Shown piece after piece: positions 40,360 through 49,606 of a DNA stretch of 64,000 bases (the stretch's first letter is position 1; every line of letters starts with the position of its first letter). The notes under the pieces are model-generated. The model saw only the letters and a list, made by a program, of their open reading frames with translations, had not been told where the DNA came from and searched no databases. A program made the translations under genes and the position numbers. The stretch spans positions 1 through 64,000 of the forward strand of contig DATBHG010000007.1 of NCBI GenBank assembly GCA_036557665.1, in the 5' to 3' direction. Source of the stretch: VAZQ01 sp036557665. GTDB taxonomy: Bacteria; Pseudomonadota; Alphaproteobacteria; Rhizobiales; Xanthobacteraceae.

Positions 40360-41620
40360 TCCGGCCGAAAGGCATGCGCCCGATCGGCCGATGTTTGCGC
40401 CCGATGCATTCCGGCTCTCGGCGTCACAGGCGGAGCTGATCGCCAAGGCGCGGGGATTCGGGCAGCGCGTGCTCGCCCCGCGCGCAGCAAAATATGACCG
40501 CGAAGCAAGCTTCCCGATCGATAACTTCCGCGACATGCATCGCGAGGGCTTGCTCGGGATCTGCATCCCCAAAGAGGAAGGCGGGCTCGGTGCGGACTTC
40601 GCGACCTATTGCCTCGCCGCAGCGGAGCTTGGTCGCTATTGCGGAGCGACCGCGCTGTCCTGGAACATGCATGTGTGCTCCACGCTGTGGTCGGGAGCGC
40701 TTGCTGACGATCTGGCAATGGCGGAAGCTGAGCGAGAGGGCCACAACAGGCGCCGGCGCATGCACTACCGGCGCATCCTGGATGAGGGCGCCATCTACGC
40801 GCAGCCGTTCTCCGAGGGCGGCGCTGCCGCCGCGGGCGTGGTGGCGTTCGGGACCGAAGCGCGCCCGGTACCGGGCGGCTTTCGGGTGAGCGGCAAGAAG
40901 ATCTTCGCCTCGCTCTCAGGGGCCGCGGATTACTATGGCGTGCTCTGCACCGAGCGAGCGCGGGGCGAGGAAGCCAGCCGCCGCAACACGCTTTACCTCG
41001 CCGTTCCGGCGAATGCCGAGGGGGTGTCGGTAGTCGGCGACTGGGATCCCCTGGGCATGCGCGGCACGGTCTCGCGCACGCTCCTGCTCAAGGATGCGTT
41101 CGTGCCGGAGCACGAGATGTTGATGCCGCATGGCATCTATTTCGAGGCGGCGACGCGCTGGCCGCATATGTTCCTGACACTCTCGCCGACCTATATGGGG
41201 CTCGCCCAGGCCGCGTACGATTTCACCGTGGCCTATCTGCGCGGCGAGATGCCAGGCACGCCTCCGGTGAAGCGGCGCATGTATCCGACCAAGCAGATTG
41301 CGGTTGCCGAGATGCATATTCAACTCGAGCAGACGAAGGCGCTCTGGTTCCAGGCGATCAGTGAAGCCCGCCCCAATCCGAGCAAGGCGCAGGTGCTGCG
41401 CGCCTATGCAGCGCAGTACACGGTGATGGAGAACGCCAACGCGATCTCTGCCAAGGCGCTGCGCACCTGCGGCGGCCAGGCCATGCTCAAAAGCCTTGCG
41501 CTCGAGCGCGTCTATCGCGACAGCCGCTGTGGCTCCTTGATGCTGCCGTGGACGGCGGAGATCTGTCTTGATCGCATAGGTCGCGAGGCGCTTTACGAGC
41601 CGGGCGAAAAAGACGACTGA
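40352..41620 (+). CDS. Acyl-CoA dehydrogenase-family flavoprotein, atypical
   Basis: About 422 aa from ATG 40352, which overlaps the hydrolase stop by 8 bp. FAD/substrate blocks are clear (PKEEGGLGADFATY, YAQPFSEGGAAAAG, WDPLGMRGTVSRT, RTCGGQAML). The usual C-terminal YEGT carrying the catalytic Glu is replaced by LMLPWTAEICLDR, so the classic dehydrogenase base is absent or moved. It may be a flavin monooxygenase-like or specialised desaturating member. Context suggests action on a CoA or ester intermediate of the neighbouring hydratase/lyase pathway. Confidence 0.84.
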   Translation: MHDPAERHAPDRPMFAPDAFRLSASQAELIAKARGFGQRVLAPRAAKYDREASFPIDNFRDMHREGLLGICIPKEEGGLGADFATYCLAAAELGRYCGATALSWNMHVCSTLWSGALADDLAMAEAEREGHNRRRRMHYRRILDEGAIYAQPFSEGGAAAAGVVAFGTEARPVPGGFRVSGKKIFASLSGAADYYGVLCTERARGEEASRRNTLYLAVPANAEGVSVVGDWDPLGMRGTVSRTLLLKDAFVPEHEMLMPHGIYFEAATRWPHMFLTLSPTYMGLAQAAYDFTVAYLRGEMPGTPPVKRRMYPTKQIAVAEMHIQLEQTKALWFQAISEARPNPSKAQVLRAYAAQYTVMENANAISAKALRTCGGQAMLKSLALERVYRDSRCGSLMLPWTAEICLDRIGREALYEPGEKDD

Positions 41621-41648
41621 CGACCCTGCGCTGAAGAAGGAGGCCGCA

Positions 41649-42584
41649 ATGTACGATGCAACGGATCCGCGATCGAGCCTGGCCTCCACAGCCAAGTCTG
41701 CAAGTCCCGTGGCGACCGTCCTCGCCGGCGCGGATTATGCAAAATTCTACGAGAGCGCGCCGCAGGAGAGCGGGCCACAGGGACGCACCTGGTACGCCCG
41801 CGGGCAGAACTTCATCGTTGCCCACTCGGAGGCCGAGCCGGGAGCCTCCTTCGAACGCCAAGACCAACCCGATGAATACGTCGTCCTCGTTCCCGTCCCC
41901 GACACATCGGCGACCATTCGCGTGGGACAATCAGTTGCGAACGTGCCTGGCGAATCGCTGGCGATCGTGCCGCCGGGACGCACCACCGTGACACTGCCGA
42001 ACGGCGGGCGCATCGTTCGTTTTTTCACGACACGCTCCGAGGACCTTGCCGCGAAATGCTCGAACGCCCAGTCCTACGCCACGCGGCATCCCAATATTCC
42101 CCCCTTCGAGCCGTGGCCGGTCCCTCCAGCCGGATATCGCATTCGCGTCTACAGCCTCAAGGTTCCTCCCCAACCCGGACGCTTCGGCCGCATCTTCCGC
42201 TGCACGACCTTCATGATCAACTATCTCGATCCTTTCATCGGCCCCCGCGATGTCACCAAGATGTCGCCCCACCACCATGACGATTTCGAGCAGGGCTCGC
42301 TGTGCCTCGAAGGCGCGTTCACGCATCATCTGCGCTGGCCTTGGACCACAGACATGCGTGCCTGGCGCGAGGATGATCACGAGCACTGCGGCTCACCCTC
42401 GCTCGTCGTGATTCCGCCGCCGAGCATTCACACTTCTCAAGCCACCGCGCCCGGAGTGAACCAGCTGGTCGATATCTTTTGTCCGCCGCGCATGGATTTT
42501 TCCGAAAAGCCCGGCTGGGTGCTCAATGCCGATGAGTATCCCATGCCGCAGGGCAAGGAGGGTGCGGAAGGGCGAAAGCGATAG
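41649..42584 (+). CDS. Cupin-fold protein of unknown function
   Basis: 311 aa preceded by a strong GAAGGAGG. Two beta-rich halves are visible; the second has a metal-site-like cupin motif SPHHHDDFEQGSLCLEG and later CGSPSLVVIPPPSIHTSQA. The first (QPDEYVVLVPVP, SLAIVPPGRTTV) lacks His. It has no signal peptide. It sits between the dehydrogenase and amidase genes in the same direction (28 bp and 79 bp gaps), so it is probably part of the pathway, perhaps as an isomerase or dioxygenase-like enzyme. Confidence 0.7.
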   Translation: MYDATDPRSSLASTAKSASPVATVLAGADYAKFYESAPQESGPQGRTWYARGQNFIVAHSEAEPGASFERQDQPDEYVVLVPVPDTSATIRVGQSVANVPGESLAIVPPGRTTVTLPNGGRIVRFFTTRSEDLAAKCSNAQSYATRHPNIPPFEPWPVPPAGYRIRVYSLKVPPQPGRFGRIFRCTTFMINYLDPFIGPRDVTKMSPHHHDDFEQGSLCLEGAFTHHLRWPWTTDMRAWREDDHEHCGSPSLVVIPPPSIHTSQATAPGVNQLVDIFCPPRMDFSEKPGWVLNADEYPMPQGKEGAEGRKR

Positions 42585-42663
42585 TAACCAGTCCAACAAA
42601 GTCAGTGCATGCTCTTCGCTGCGCTTGCGAGGCGGCATCCTGGGCGAGAGCATAAGGATGTAA

Positions 42664-45015
42664 ATGTCAAAAGAGCCGGTTGTGGGGAGCAATCTCTTTC
42701 GTCTCGAAGAGGCGACGATCGATGAGTTGCATCAGGCGATCAAGGATGGGCGCACCACCTGCGTGGCGGTGGTGCGCCATTACATTGACCGGGTGCGCGC
42801 GTTCAATGGCGTGGCGAGCGCGCTTGTAACTGAGGACGGCGCCGCTGTGCCGGAGGCGAGCGGTACCGTTCGGGCGATGGCGCCGCTGCGCTTTCCCACC
42901 CAAACGGTGAAGGCCTCGGACATCCTTCCCGATTTGGACAAATACAAGGGCCCGCCACTTGAATTCGGGCGCATGGAGCCGACCGCTTCCGATCCCAAGG
43001 CGCACCAACAATTCGGCATGATCGTCGGCATCCCGGGCGCCGGCCAGGTGAATGCGCTCGCCACGCTCAACATACGCGGCGAGCGCTCGGTCACCTGCCA
43101 TGGCGAGCTTGATAGGCACCCGTCACTCGGGCCTTTGCCGCCTGGCGCACCGCCCGTATGTGAGTACTTCCGCCATTTCCCCGATGCGCTCGAACGCGCA
43201 GCCCAGCTCGATGCCACCTACGGGCAGAATCCCGACCTCGAGGCCATGCCCATGTATGGCGTCGTATTCGCGTTCAAGGATCCCTTCGACACCAAGGACA
43301 TGCGCTCGACCGGTGGGGGCGACGCGCGTTATGACATCGATTTCCCCGCGCGCGACCACGTGTTGGTGGAGCAGTTGCGCAGCAAGGGGGCGATCATCTT
43401 CGCCAAGGCCGTCAACACCGAATACAACGGCCGCGCCGGCGATCCGGGAGGGCGCCACAAACCCGCAAAGGTGCTGCCCTCGACCTTGGGCTATCAGCGC
43501 AGCACCTGGGGCGGCAACCCGTCGAACCCCTACGACACCAGACGTTCAGCCTCGCTCGGATCGAGCTCGGGCTCGGCGCTCTCGGTCAGCATCAATCTGG
43601 TGATGGCGAGTCTGGGCGAGGAGACGCGCGCGTCCTGCCGTGGGCCCTCCAATCACAACGCCGTGGCGCTGATCCTGCCGCACAAGTCCATGTTGGGCTT
43701 CGATGGTGGCGCGATCGGCGCCGACATCTATTGCGACCGCAGCGGCATTCATGCTCGCACCATCGCCGACTGTGCCAAGATTCTCGATGCGCTCAAGCAT
43801 CCGGTCGAAGGCTATTACGACCCGCGCGATCCTTTCACCACCGTGCCGCGCTCATCGGTATTGAGCAGCGGTTATGCCGTCCATGCCAAGGCGGGCGGTG
43901 CTGCGGATACGCTCAAGGGCGTGCGCCTCGGCGTCATCCGCGAGTCGATGATCTATCCGAAGGGGTCGAAGACCGAGGAGCCCATCGTCACCGCCGCGGC
44001 AAGAGAGATCAAGGACATCCTGGGGGCAGAGCTCGGGGCGGTCCTGGTCGAATCCTCCGATCCGCGCTGGCAGCGCGATCCGGATCTCGAGCAGATGACC
44101 ACGGACTTTCGTCGCGCCTTGGCAAAGCTTGTGCCCGTGTTCATGCCGGATCTCCTGTTCCGGCTCGGGCGCGACGGTCGCCCCGTGTTCAGGGAGTTTG
44201 CGGCCGCGATCGTCCCGACCGAATTCGCGCCGGGCAAGGTGTTCGGCTCCGGCAGCATGCAGCCCATCGATTACTGTGTCGCGCTGGCGGAAGGGCGCAT
44301 CTCTGCTCCGGCAAACCTCGACCTCGCCACCATTCAGCAGCAGGAATTGGCGAACACGTTCCGCTTTCATATCGCCCAGTATCTGATGCGTCGCGCCGCG
44401 GACTGGAAAGCGAAAGGCTTCACCGAAACGCTCGCCGACTGGCCCGCGCTCAACGGCCGGTCCAAATTCTGGGGGGATGATCAGCGCGCTGCCTTCAAGA
44501 ACTGGGAAGAGGTGAGCGACCCACGCAATGCGTTGGGCGGACGACAAGGCGTCAATGAGCGCATCATGCTGCGCGAGCTGCTCCGGCGGGTCGACGTGAT
44601 GGTCATCCTGGAGAACCATCTCGATGCGCTCGTGCGGCTGCACACGCCCTGGCCTCCGGGGCTTATCGGGGGAGCCTATCAGTACGACATCGTCAGCAAT
44701 CTAAGTCCGGAATCTTTAAGCGGCCCGAATGCAGGACTCACCGAGGTCTTGATCCCGGCCGGCTATGTGACGACCGTGTATGATCCGGTGTTTTCACTCA
44801 GCCCCGACGGCACGCGTTACGTCTCCGCACCATCACACACCCCGACCATCATCCCGGAGCCCGGCCTGCCGTTCTCGCTCGTGTTCCGGGCAGAGCCTGG
44901 AAAGGAGGATGTTCTGCTTAAAGTCGCTTCCGCCTATGAGGCGGCATCGCAGCGCCGCATTCCTCCGCCGGCATTCGCGCCGCTGCCCATGCAGTTGAAC
45001 GCGGCCAGCGCCTGA
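42664..45015 (+). CDS. Long amidase-signature family protein
   Basis: 783 aa, against the usual 450-550. The amidase core is recognisable: catalytic Lys in VFAFKDPFD, cis-Ser in SLGSSSGSA, and the nucleophile region reads EETRASCRGPS where families usually have TDTGGSIRxPA, so Ser and Arg are kept but the glycines are lost. Large inserts and an added N-terminal region of about 200 residues set it apart. Amidases hydrolyse amides or transfer ammonia; this variant may have a different substrate. It converges with the beta-propeller gene with no gap between stop codons (45015/45016). Confidence 0.8.
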   Translation: MSKEPVVGSNLFRLEEATIDELHQAIKDGRTTCVAVVRHYIDRVRAFNGVASALVTEDGAAVPEASGTVRAMAPLRFPTQTVKASDILPDLDKYKGPPLEFGRMEPTASDPKAHQQFGMIVGIPGAGQVNALATLNIRGERSVTCHGELDRHPSLGPLPPGAPPVCEYFRHFPDALERAAQLDATYGQNPDLEAMPMYGVVFAFKDPFDTKDMRSTGGGDARYDIDFPARDHVLVEQLRSKGAIIFAKAVNTEYNGRAGDPGGRHKPAKVLPSTLGYQRSTWGGNPSNPYDTRRSASLGSSSGSALSVSINLVMASLGEETRASCRGPSNHNAVALILPHKSMLGFDGGAIGADIYCDRSGIHARTIADCAKILDALKHPVEGYYDPRDPFTTVPRSSVLSSGYAVHAKAGGAADTLKGVRLGVIRESMIYPKGSKTEEPIVTAAAREIKDILGAELGAVLVESSDPRWQRDPDLEQMTTDFRRALAKLVPVFMPDLLFRLGRDGRPVFREFAAAIVPTEFAPGKVFGSGSMQPIDYCVALAEGRISAPANLDLATIQQQELANTFRFHIAQYLMRRAADWKAKGFTETLADWPALNGRSKFWGDDQRAAFKNWEEVSDPRNALGGRQGVNERIMLRELLRRVDVMVILENHLDALVRLHTPWPPGLIGGAYQYDIVSNLSPESLSGPNAGLTEVLIPAGYVTTVYDPVFSLSPDGTRYVSAPSHTPTIIPEPGLPFSLVFRAEPGKEDVLLKVASAYEAASQRRIPPPAFAPLPMQLNAASA

Positions 45016-45954
45016 TCAAAAAAAGCCGACGGACTCGCAGCCGGTACCCGCATGGAAGCTTTGCTTCCAGCATCGATTGGGAATGTCGATCACATGCATT
45101 GAGCCGTCGCCTTGACATGCCACGAACAGCTCGTTCCCGCGGAATGCCATGTCCATGGGCTGACGACCCACATGGATCGCGACCTGCTGCTGAAAGGACG
45201 GGTCGATGAGGCTGACCGTGTCGCTGTTGAGGCTCGTCACCCCGATCAGGCTGCCGTCGGGCGCGTAGCGGGCGATCTGCGCCGGCCTGGGCACCCCTTC
45301 GAGACGCACTTCATCGCGGACGCAGCCCGCCTGCGTGTCGATCAGAAAAAGGCTCGGCTCGGAATCATCTACGGCAACCACGGTGCGCGCATCGGGCGAA
45401 ATTGCGATTCCCGCGAGCGGGCGGGGGGTCGCGATCTTCCCGAGCAACTTTCGGTCCGGCAGGTCGATGACGGAGACTGTGGCGTCCTCCTCGTTCTCGG
45501 TATAGAGCCGCGCGCCGTCCGGAGCGATGATGAGGCGGTGACCGTTGGTCGAGCCGGAATCGATGGCATCGACGACTTGATGGCTGTGGCGGTCGATCAC
45601 CGCAACGACCGCGCTGTTCTCACACGTGATGTAGATCAGGCCGTCGGGGCCCAGCTTCAACGTATGCGGCGCGATATAGGGCCGCAGATCGATGCTGCCG
45701 GCGTGGACCCGCCTTTTCAGGTCGAAGATGCACAAGAGATGGTGCGGGTTGGGGTTGCGCCCGTGGATGCCGTCGCCGAAGATAGGCACATAAGCGAGGC
45801 CGGATTCCGGCACGACGAGCAATTCGTGCACGGTGCGCGGAAATCCGTCGAGCACGATTTCGGTCTCGTAGGTGACGGGATTGAGAAAAAGAACTTTGCC
45901 GCCCATCTTGTCGACGGCGATCATCCCGCGCGAATCGGCATTGCCGGTCATCAT
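45016..45954 (-). CDS. YVTN-type beta-propeller protein
   Basis: 312 aa with about six to seven repeats of 40-45 residues: GKVLFLNPVTYE, HHLLCIFDLKRR, NSAVVAVIDRHSHQVVD, ATVSVIDLPDRKLLG, PSLFLIDTQAGCVRD, DTVSLIDPSFQQQV, GSMHVIDIPNR. These form a disc-shaped binding or lactonase-like scaffold. There is no signal peptide, so it is cytoplasmic, whereas many YVTN proteins are exported. It converges with the amidase gene and may act in the same catabolic block; function is not determined. Confidence 0.8.
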   Translation of the reverse strand: MMTGNADSRGMIAVDKMGGKVLFLNPVTYETEIVLDGFPRTVHELLVVPESGLAYVPIFGDGIHGRNPNPHHLLCIFDLKRRVHAGSIDLRPYIAPHTLKLGPDGLIYITCENSAVVAVIDRHSHQVVDAIDSGSTNGHRLIIAPDGARLYTENEEDATVSVIDLPDRKLLGKIATPRPLAGIAISPDARTVVAVDDSEPSLFLIDTQAGCVRDEVRLEGVPRPAQIARYAPDGSLIGVTSLNSDTVSLIDPSFQQQVAIHVGRQPMDMAFRGNELFVACQGDGSMHVIDIPNRCWKQSFHAGTGCESVGFF

Positions 45955-46088
45955 CGGTTGTTTTCCGTTTCGTCAGCCTTCGACAATATGCCTTTCCAGA
46001 ACCGTGTTACAAACGCCGCGCCGCTTGCAATTCGTCGGGGGCAGTTTCAGACCAGCCCCCGCAGGCCCACCTACCAGGGAACCGCCTC

Positions 46089-46634
46089 ATGACACGGATA
46101 GCCATCACCGAACGCGCCGGGATGAATTCAGAGCAGGCGCGCGTATACGATGCAGCCAAGGAGTCCGGCGGTCCGGTTGGTGGCCCGTACCATGCCTATA
46201 TCCGTCTGCCTAAATTGTTCGAGGCATGCCAGAACCTGAGAAATTGCCTCTCTTCCGGGCCGCTGTCTCGTCGGGAGCAGCAGATCGTGAACCTGACCGT
46301 CGCCCGCCACTGGAACGCGCACTACCCTTGGTTCGCGCAGGTGCGCAACTCGCGCGCCATCGGAATCGATGAGGTGGTTATCGACGCGATCAATGCCCGC
46401 AGGGCTCCCAGCCTGCCGGATGCGCGGGAGCGCACGTGCTTTCTCGTTGTCAGCGAGCTTCTCGCCAGCAAGGGCTTGAGCCGGCAAACCTATGCCGACG
46501 CGGAAAAGATCATGGGAGCGGAAGGCTTGGTGGCGCTGGTCGCCTCGACCGGCAGCTTTTCCATGACCTGCCTCACCGCTAATTCATTCGAGATCGATCC
46601 CCCTCCTGCAAATCCCACCCCGCTGAAGGAGTAG
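46089..46634 (+). CDS. Carboxymuconolactone decarboxylase (CMD)-family protein
   Basis: 181 aa, alpha-helical. The family block is present: LSRREQQIVNLTVARHWNAHYPWFAQVRNSRAIG. The AhpD-type CxxC is absent, so it is not a thiol peroxidase adaptor. CMD proteins include 4-carboxymuconolactone decarboxylase and many uncharacterised relatives. It is the first gene after the propeller on the opposite strand and lies upstream of the UspA gene; it may belong to the aromatic catabolism suggested by the hydratase/lyase. Confidence 0.8.
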   Translation: MTRIAITERAGMNSEQARVYDAAKESGGPVGGPYHAYIRLPKLFEACQNLRNCLSSGPLSRREQQIVNLTVARHWNAHYPWFAQVRNSRAIGIDEVVIDAINARRAPSLPDARERTCFLVVSELLASKGLSRQTYADAEKIMGAEGLVALVASTGSFSMTCLTANSFEIDPPPANPTPLKE

Positions 46635-46690
46635 AGCCGGTTCCCCACCGACACGTACGGGACAAAATCCGCCAATATGATCTTGGGCCG

Positions 46691-47512
46691 ATGGCCATTC
46701 GCTCGATCCTCCATCCGACCGACTTTTCCGAGCTGAGCGGTGTAGCTTTCGCCCACGCTTTGCGTATTGCCTTGGCGGGCAGGAGCAAGCTCCACCTCCT
46801 CCACGTCGAGCCCCACGAGATCGCCGGCGCGCAGGCCTTTCCCCATGTCCGCAAGCTGCTGATGCAGTGGGGGCTTGCAGAAGAGGACGACCCGCCATGG
46901 GTGGTGGCGAGCCGGCTCGGGATCGAGGTCGACACGACCCTCCTCAAGGGACAGGAGCCGGCGCCTGGCATTGTCGGCTTTCTGCGCGACAGCCCGAGCC
47001 ATCTCATCGTGCTTGCCACCCGCGGGCGAGACGGGCTCGAACAGTGGCTCAACGGGTCGGTTTCGGAAATTGTCGCCCGCCACTCGGCCGCACCTACGTT
47101 GTTCATTGCCCCGGGGGCGCGCGGTTTCGTCAGCCCGGTCACCGGAGACTTGAAGCTCCGGCGCGCACTGATCCCGATCGATTTTTCGCCGCGCGCGGAC
47201 AAAGCCATCAACACGGTTGCGCTCATGGGGAGGCTGCTCACGGGAGCGGAGATCGTGCTGCACTTCCTGCATGTCGGGCGCACCGCTCCATCGCTGGCGG
47301 CGGCAGCAAGCTCAAGCCCCGCGCCCGAGGCGATGCTGCGGTCGGGCAACGTCGTGAGCACCATAATCGACGTGGCCATCGAGTTCGACGTGGATTTCAT
47401 CGGCATGCCCACCGCAGGGCATCGCAACATCCTGGACATATTCCGCGGCAGCACGACCGAGCGCGTGATCCGGCATGCCCCGTGCCCGGTGATCGCGGTA
47501 CCGGCGGCATAG
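46691..47512 (+). CDS. Tandem universal stress protein (UspA x2)
   Basis: 273 aa with two UspA domains, beginning SILHPTDFSELSGVAFAHAL and RALIPIDFSPRADKAIN. Both carry a version of the ATP-binding G-x2-G-x9-G-S/T loop (TRGRDGLEQWLNGSVSE and TAGHRNILDIFRGSTTE), so nucleotide binding is plausible. Tandem UspA proteins act in stress survival. It follows the CMD gene by 56 bp and precedes a hydrolase gene by 6 bp. Confidence 0.9.
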   Translation: MAIRSILHPTDFSELSGVAFAHALRIALAGRSKLHLLHVEPHEIAGAQAFPHVRKLLMQWGLAEEDDPPWVVASRLGIEVDTTLLKGQEPAPGIVGFLRDSPSHLIVLATRGRDGLEQWLNGSVSEIVARHSAAPTLFIAPGARGFVSPVTGDLKLRRALIPIDFSPRADKAINTVALMGRLLTGAEIVLHFLHVGRTAPSLAAAASSSPAPEAMLRSGNVVSTIIDVAIEFDVDFIGMPTAGHRNILDIFRGSTTERVIRHAPCPVIAVPAA

Positions 47513-47518
47513 CTTCGC

Positions 47519-48466
47519 GTGGATATGGGTGGGAGCGGCGGACAGGCGCGGCACCTCGGGAGAGCTCGGTCGACAAGCAGGCGTGCCGCCCTTCTCCTTC
47601 TCTGCCTTCGCTATCTCAAGCGGCGTCAGACGCGCGAGGCGGTGCCGCTTGCGAGGATACGCCGCCGGTTGAAGATGATCGAGCGTATCGTTCCCTCGCC
47701 CCCGGCCGGCACGCGCACGCATCGGATCGAAGATCGTGGACTCAATGGTGTCCACGTCATGGTTCCGCAATCGCGCAGCGATCGTTACGTCCTTTATTTC
47801 CACGGTGGCGGATACGTAGTCGGCTCGGCCCAGCTTTACCGCGATTTCCTGTGGCGGATCGCCGCCGCGGCGCGCGCCTGTGTGTTGTATTTCGATTATC
47901 GGCTCGCGCCAGAGCACCCGTTCCCGGCTGCGGTCGAAGATTCGATCAACGCATACCGCTGGCTCGGCCAGCGGGTCGAGCACCGGCGCATCGCTTTCGT
48001 CGGCGATTCCGCCGGCGGCGGCCTGGCCTTTGCTGCACTACACCGGCTGCGCGACGAAGGTTCAGCTCTCCCGGGCGCTGTCGTGGCCCTGTCCCCCTGG
48101 ACCGATCTCGCCCTCATCGGGCCGTCTTTGCAGTCCAACGCCCAGTCGGACCCGATGATGAACGCGAGCGGGCTGCCGGTTTTCGCGAGTCATTATCTGG
48201 CGGGCAGCGACCCACGACATCCCTATGCATCCCCGCTCTATGGCGATCCATCCGGATTGCCCCCTGGGCTCATTCAGGTGGGCAGCGATGAGATACTGCG
48301 TGACGATGCCGTGCGCATGGCCGATAAGCTGAAAACGGCCGGCTGCGATATCGAGCTCGAGCAATGGCCGCGCATGCCGCATGTATGGCAGCTATACGCC
48401 CGCGTCATTCCGGAGGGCCGTGACGCCATCGAGCGCATCGGCAGGTTCCTCGATCGCAGGCTATAG
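47519..48466 (+). CDS. Alpha/beta hydrolase, hormone-sensitive lipase family
   Basis: 315 aa from GTG 47519 (an ATG follows at 47525). The HSL-family oxyanion motif is YFHGGGYVVGS and the nucleophile elbow is GDSAGGG; downstream come an Asp (VGSDEILRDDAV) and a His (RMPHVW). Typical substrates are short-chain esters. It is 6 bp after the UspA gene, so probably in the same transcript. Exact substrate is unknown. Confidence 0.88.
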   Translation: MDMGGSGGQARHLGRARSTSRRAALLLLCLRYLKRRQTREAVPLARIRRRLKMIERIVPSPPAGTRTHRIEDRGLNGVHVMVPQSRSDRYVLYFHGGGYVVGSAQLYRDFLWRIAAAARACVLYFDYRLAPEHPFPAAVEDSINAYRWLGQRVEHRRIAFVGDSAGGGLAFAALHRLRDEGSALPGAVVALSPWTDLALIGPSLQSNAQSDPMMNASGLPVFASHYLAGSDPRHPYASPLYGDPSGLPPGLIQVGSDEILRDDAVRMADKLKTAGCDIELEQWPRMPHVWQLYARVIPEGRDAIERIGRFLDRRL

Positions 48467-48634
48467 CGCACTGCCCCTGCAGCATCACAGGTTTGCAGAT
48501 GGCTGGACGCGTCGCGCCGTGTTTTGATCGGCATCAAAAAAGGCCGAAGCGCTCACCCCTGCCTTGACACCGGGGGCGCAATATATGTCTTCAGTGGCAG
48601 CGTTAAAGAAGAGTCGCAGCGGATTGGAGGGGTG

Positions 48635-49588
48635 ATGCCAGTTCGGATCACCATTGCGGGGGATATCGGGAGCGGCAAATCGACCATAGCGAAACGATTG
48701 GCCGAGCTCTCGCGGGTCGAGCCGTTGTCGACCGGAGGGATACAGCGACAGCTGGCGCAGGCAAGGGGCCTGAGCGTGCTTGAATTGAACAAGCTCGCCG
48801 AGCAGGATCCGAGCATCGATACGGAAATCGATGGCTACCTGATGGCGCTCCCGCCCGGTGACCTTGTGGTCGAGTCCCGAATGGCGTGGCATTTCGTTCC
48901 CGATACGTTGAAGGTGTATTTGTACATATCCGACAGGGCCGCGGCTCGGCGCATCCTCGATGCCCAGCGCAGCGATGAGGACTATCGCTTCCATTCCGAC
49001 CCCACGCGTCCCATTCTGGCGAGGCGAGAGAGCGAGATCATCAGGTTCAAGAAATACTACAGCGTGGATATAGACGATCTGCGCAATTACGACGTGGTGA
49101 TCGACACGACATTTGCCTCCGTCGACGATATCGTAAAACGGATCACACACTTCGACGCCGCGGACAATAAGCCGCTCTGTTTCATCGACCCGCGCAATCT
49201 CGTCCCGACGCTAGCGATGGACGCATCCGCTCGCCAACAGATCCGTAATTTGGAAGAGGCCATGCAAAAGCATGGGTTCGAATCTGCAAGCTCCATACGC
49301 ACCCTCTATGTGGATCACGTCTTTTATATCGTGGACGGCCACGCACGTGCGGCAGCTGCGCTGCGAGCCGGCACACAATTCGTTTCTGCCGTGATCGCCG
49401 CTTCCAACGACGAGCCATGCACTCATGGTTTGAGCGCGCGTGCCTACGTGTCCGAGAAGGTGCATCATTTGTTGATATCTGATTGGGAGGCGACTGTGGG
49501 ATTTCGCTATGCGGACGAGATCTGGAGAGGGCGAGCAGGCTCGCACGCGGCGGCACAATCCCGAGTGGCAGGCCAAGCCGCTCGTTAG
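48635..49588 (+). CDS. Fusion of a nucleotide-kinase domain with a ParB/sulfiredoxin-like domain
   Basis: About 317 aa from ATG 48635, with GGAGGGG just upstream; the frame extends to 48524 without family sequence. The N-terminal half (about 1-190) is a P-loop kinase of the CMP-kinase type: Walker A AGDIGSGKST, then STGGIQRQLA, TEIDGYLMAL and VVESRMAWHF, and a lid-like RRILDAQRSDED. The C-terminal half (about 190-317) looks like the ParB N-terminal/Srx/SerK fold: FIDPRNLVPT, a helix, then YIVDGHARAAAALRAGT, whose DGHARAAA resembles the ParB CTP-binding G(E/H)RRxRA box. ParB-fold domains bind CTP or ATP. I do not know of this fusion. Function is unknown; a coupled kinase/NTP-switch is possible. 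Confidence 0.72.
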   Translation: MPVRITIAGDIGSGKSTIAKRLAELSRVEPLSTGGIQRQLAQARGLSVLELNKLAEQDPSIDTEIDGYLMALPPGDLVVESRMAWHFVPDTLKVYLYISDRAAARRILDAQRSDEDYRFHSDPTRPILARRESEIIRFKKYYSVDIDDLRNYDVVIDTTFASVDDIVKRITHFDAADNKPLCFIDPRNLVPTLAMDASARQQIRNLEEAMQKHGFESASSIRTLYVDHVFYIVDGHARAAAALRAGTQFVSAVIAASNDEPCTHGLSARAYVSEKVHHLLISDWEATVGFRYADEIWRGRAGSHAAAQSRVAGQAAR

Positions 49589-49606
49589 TCGAGAGGGAGG
49601 GCAGCG

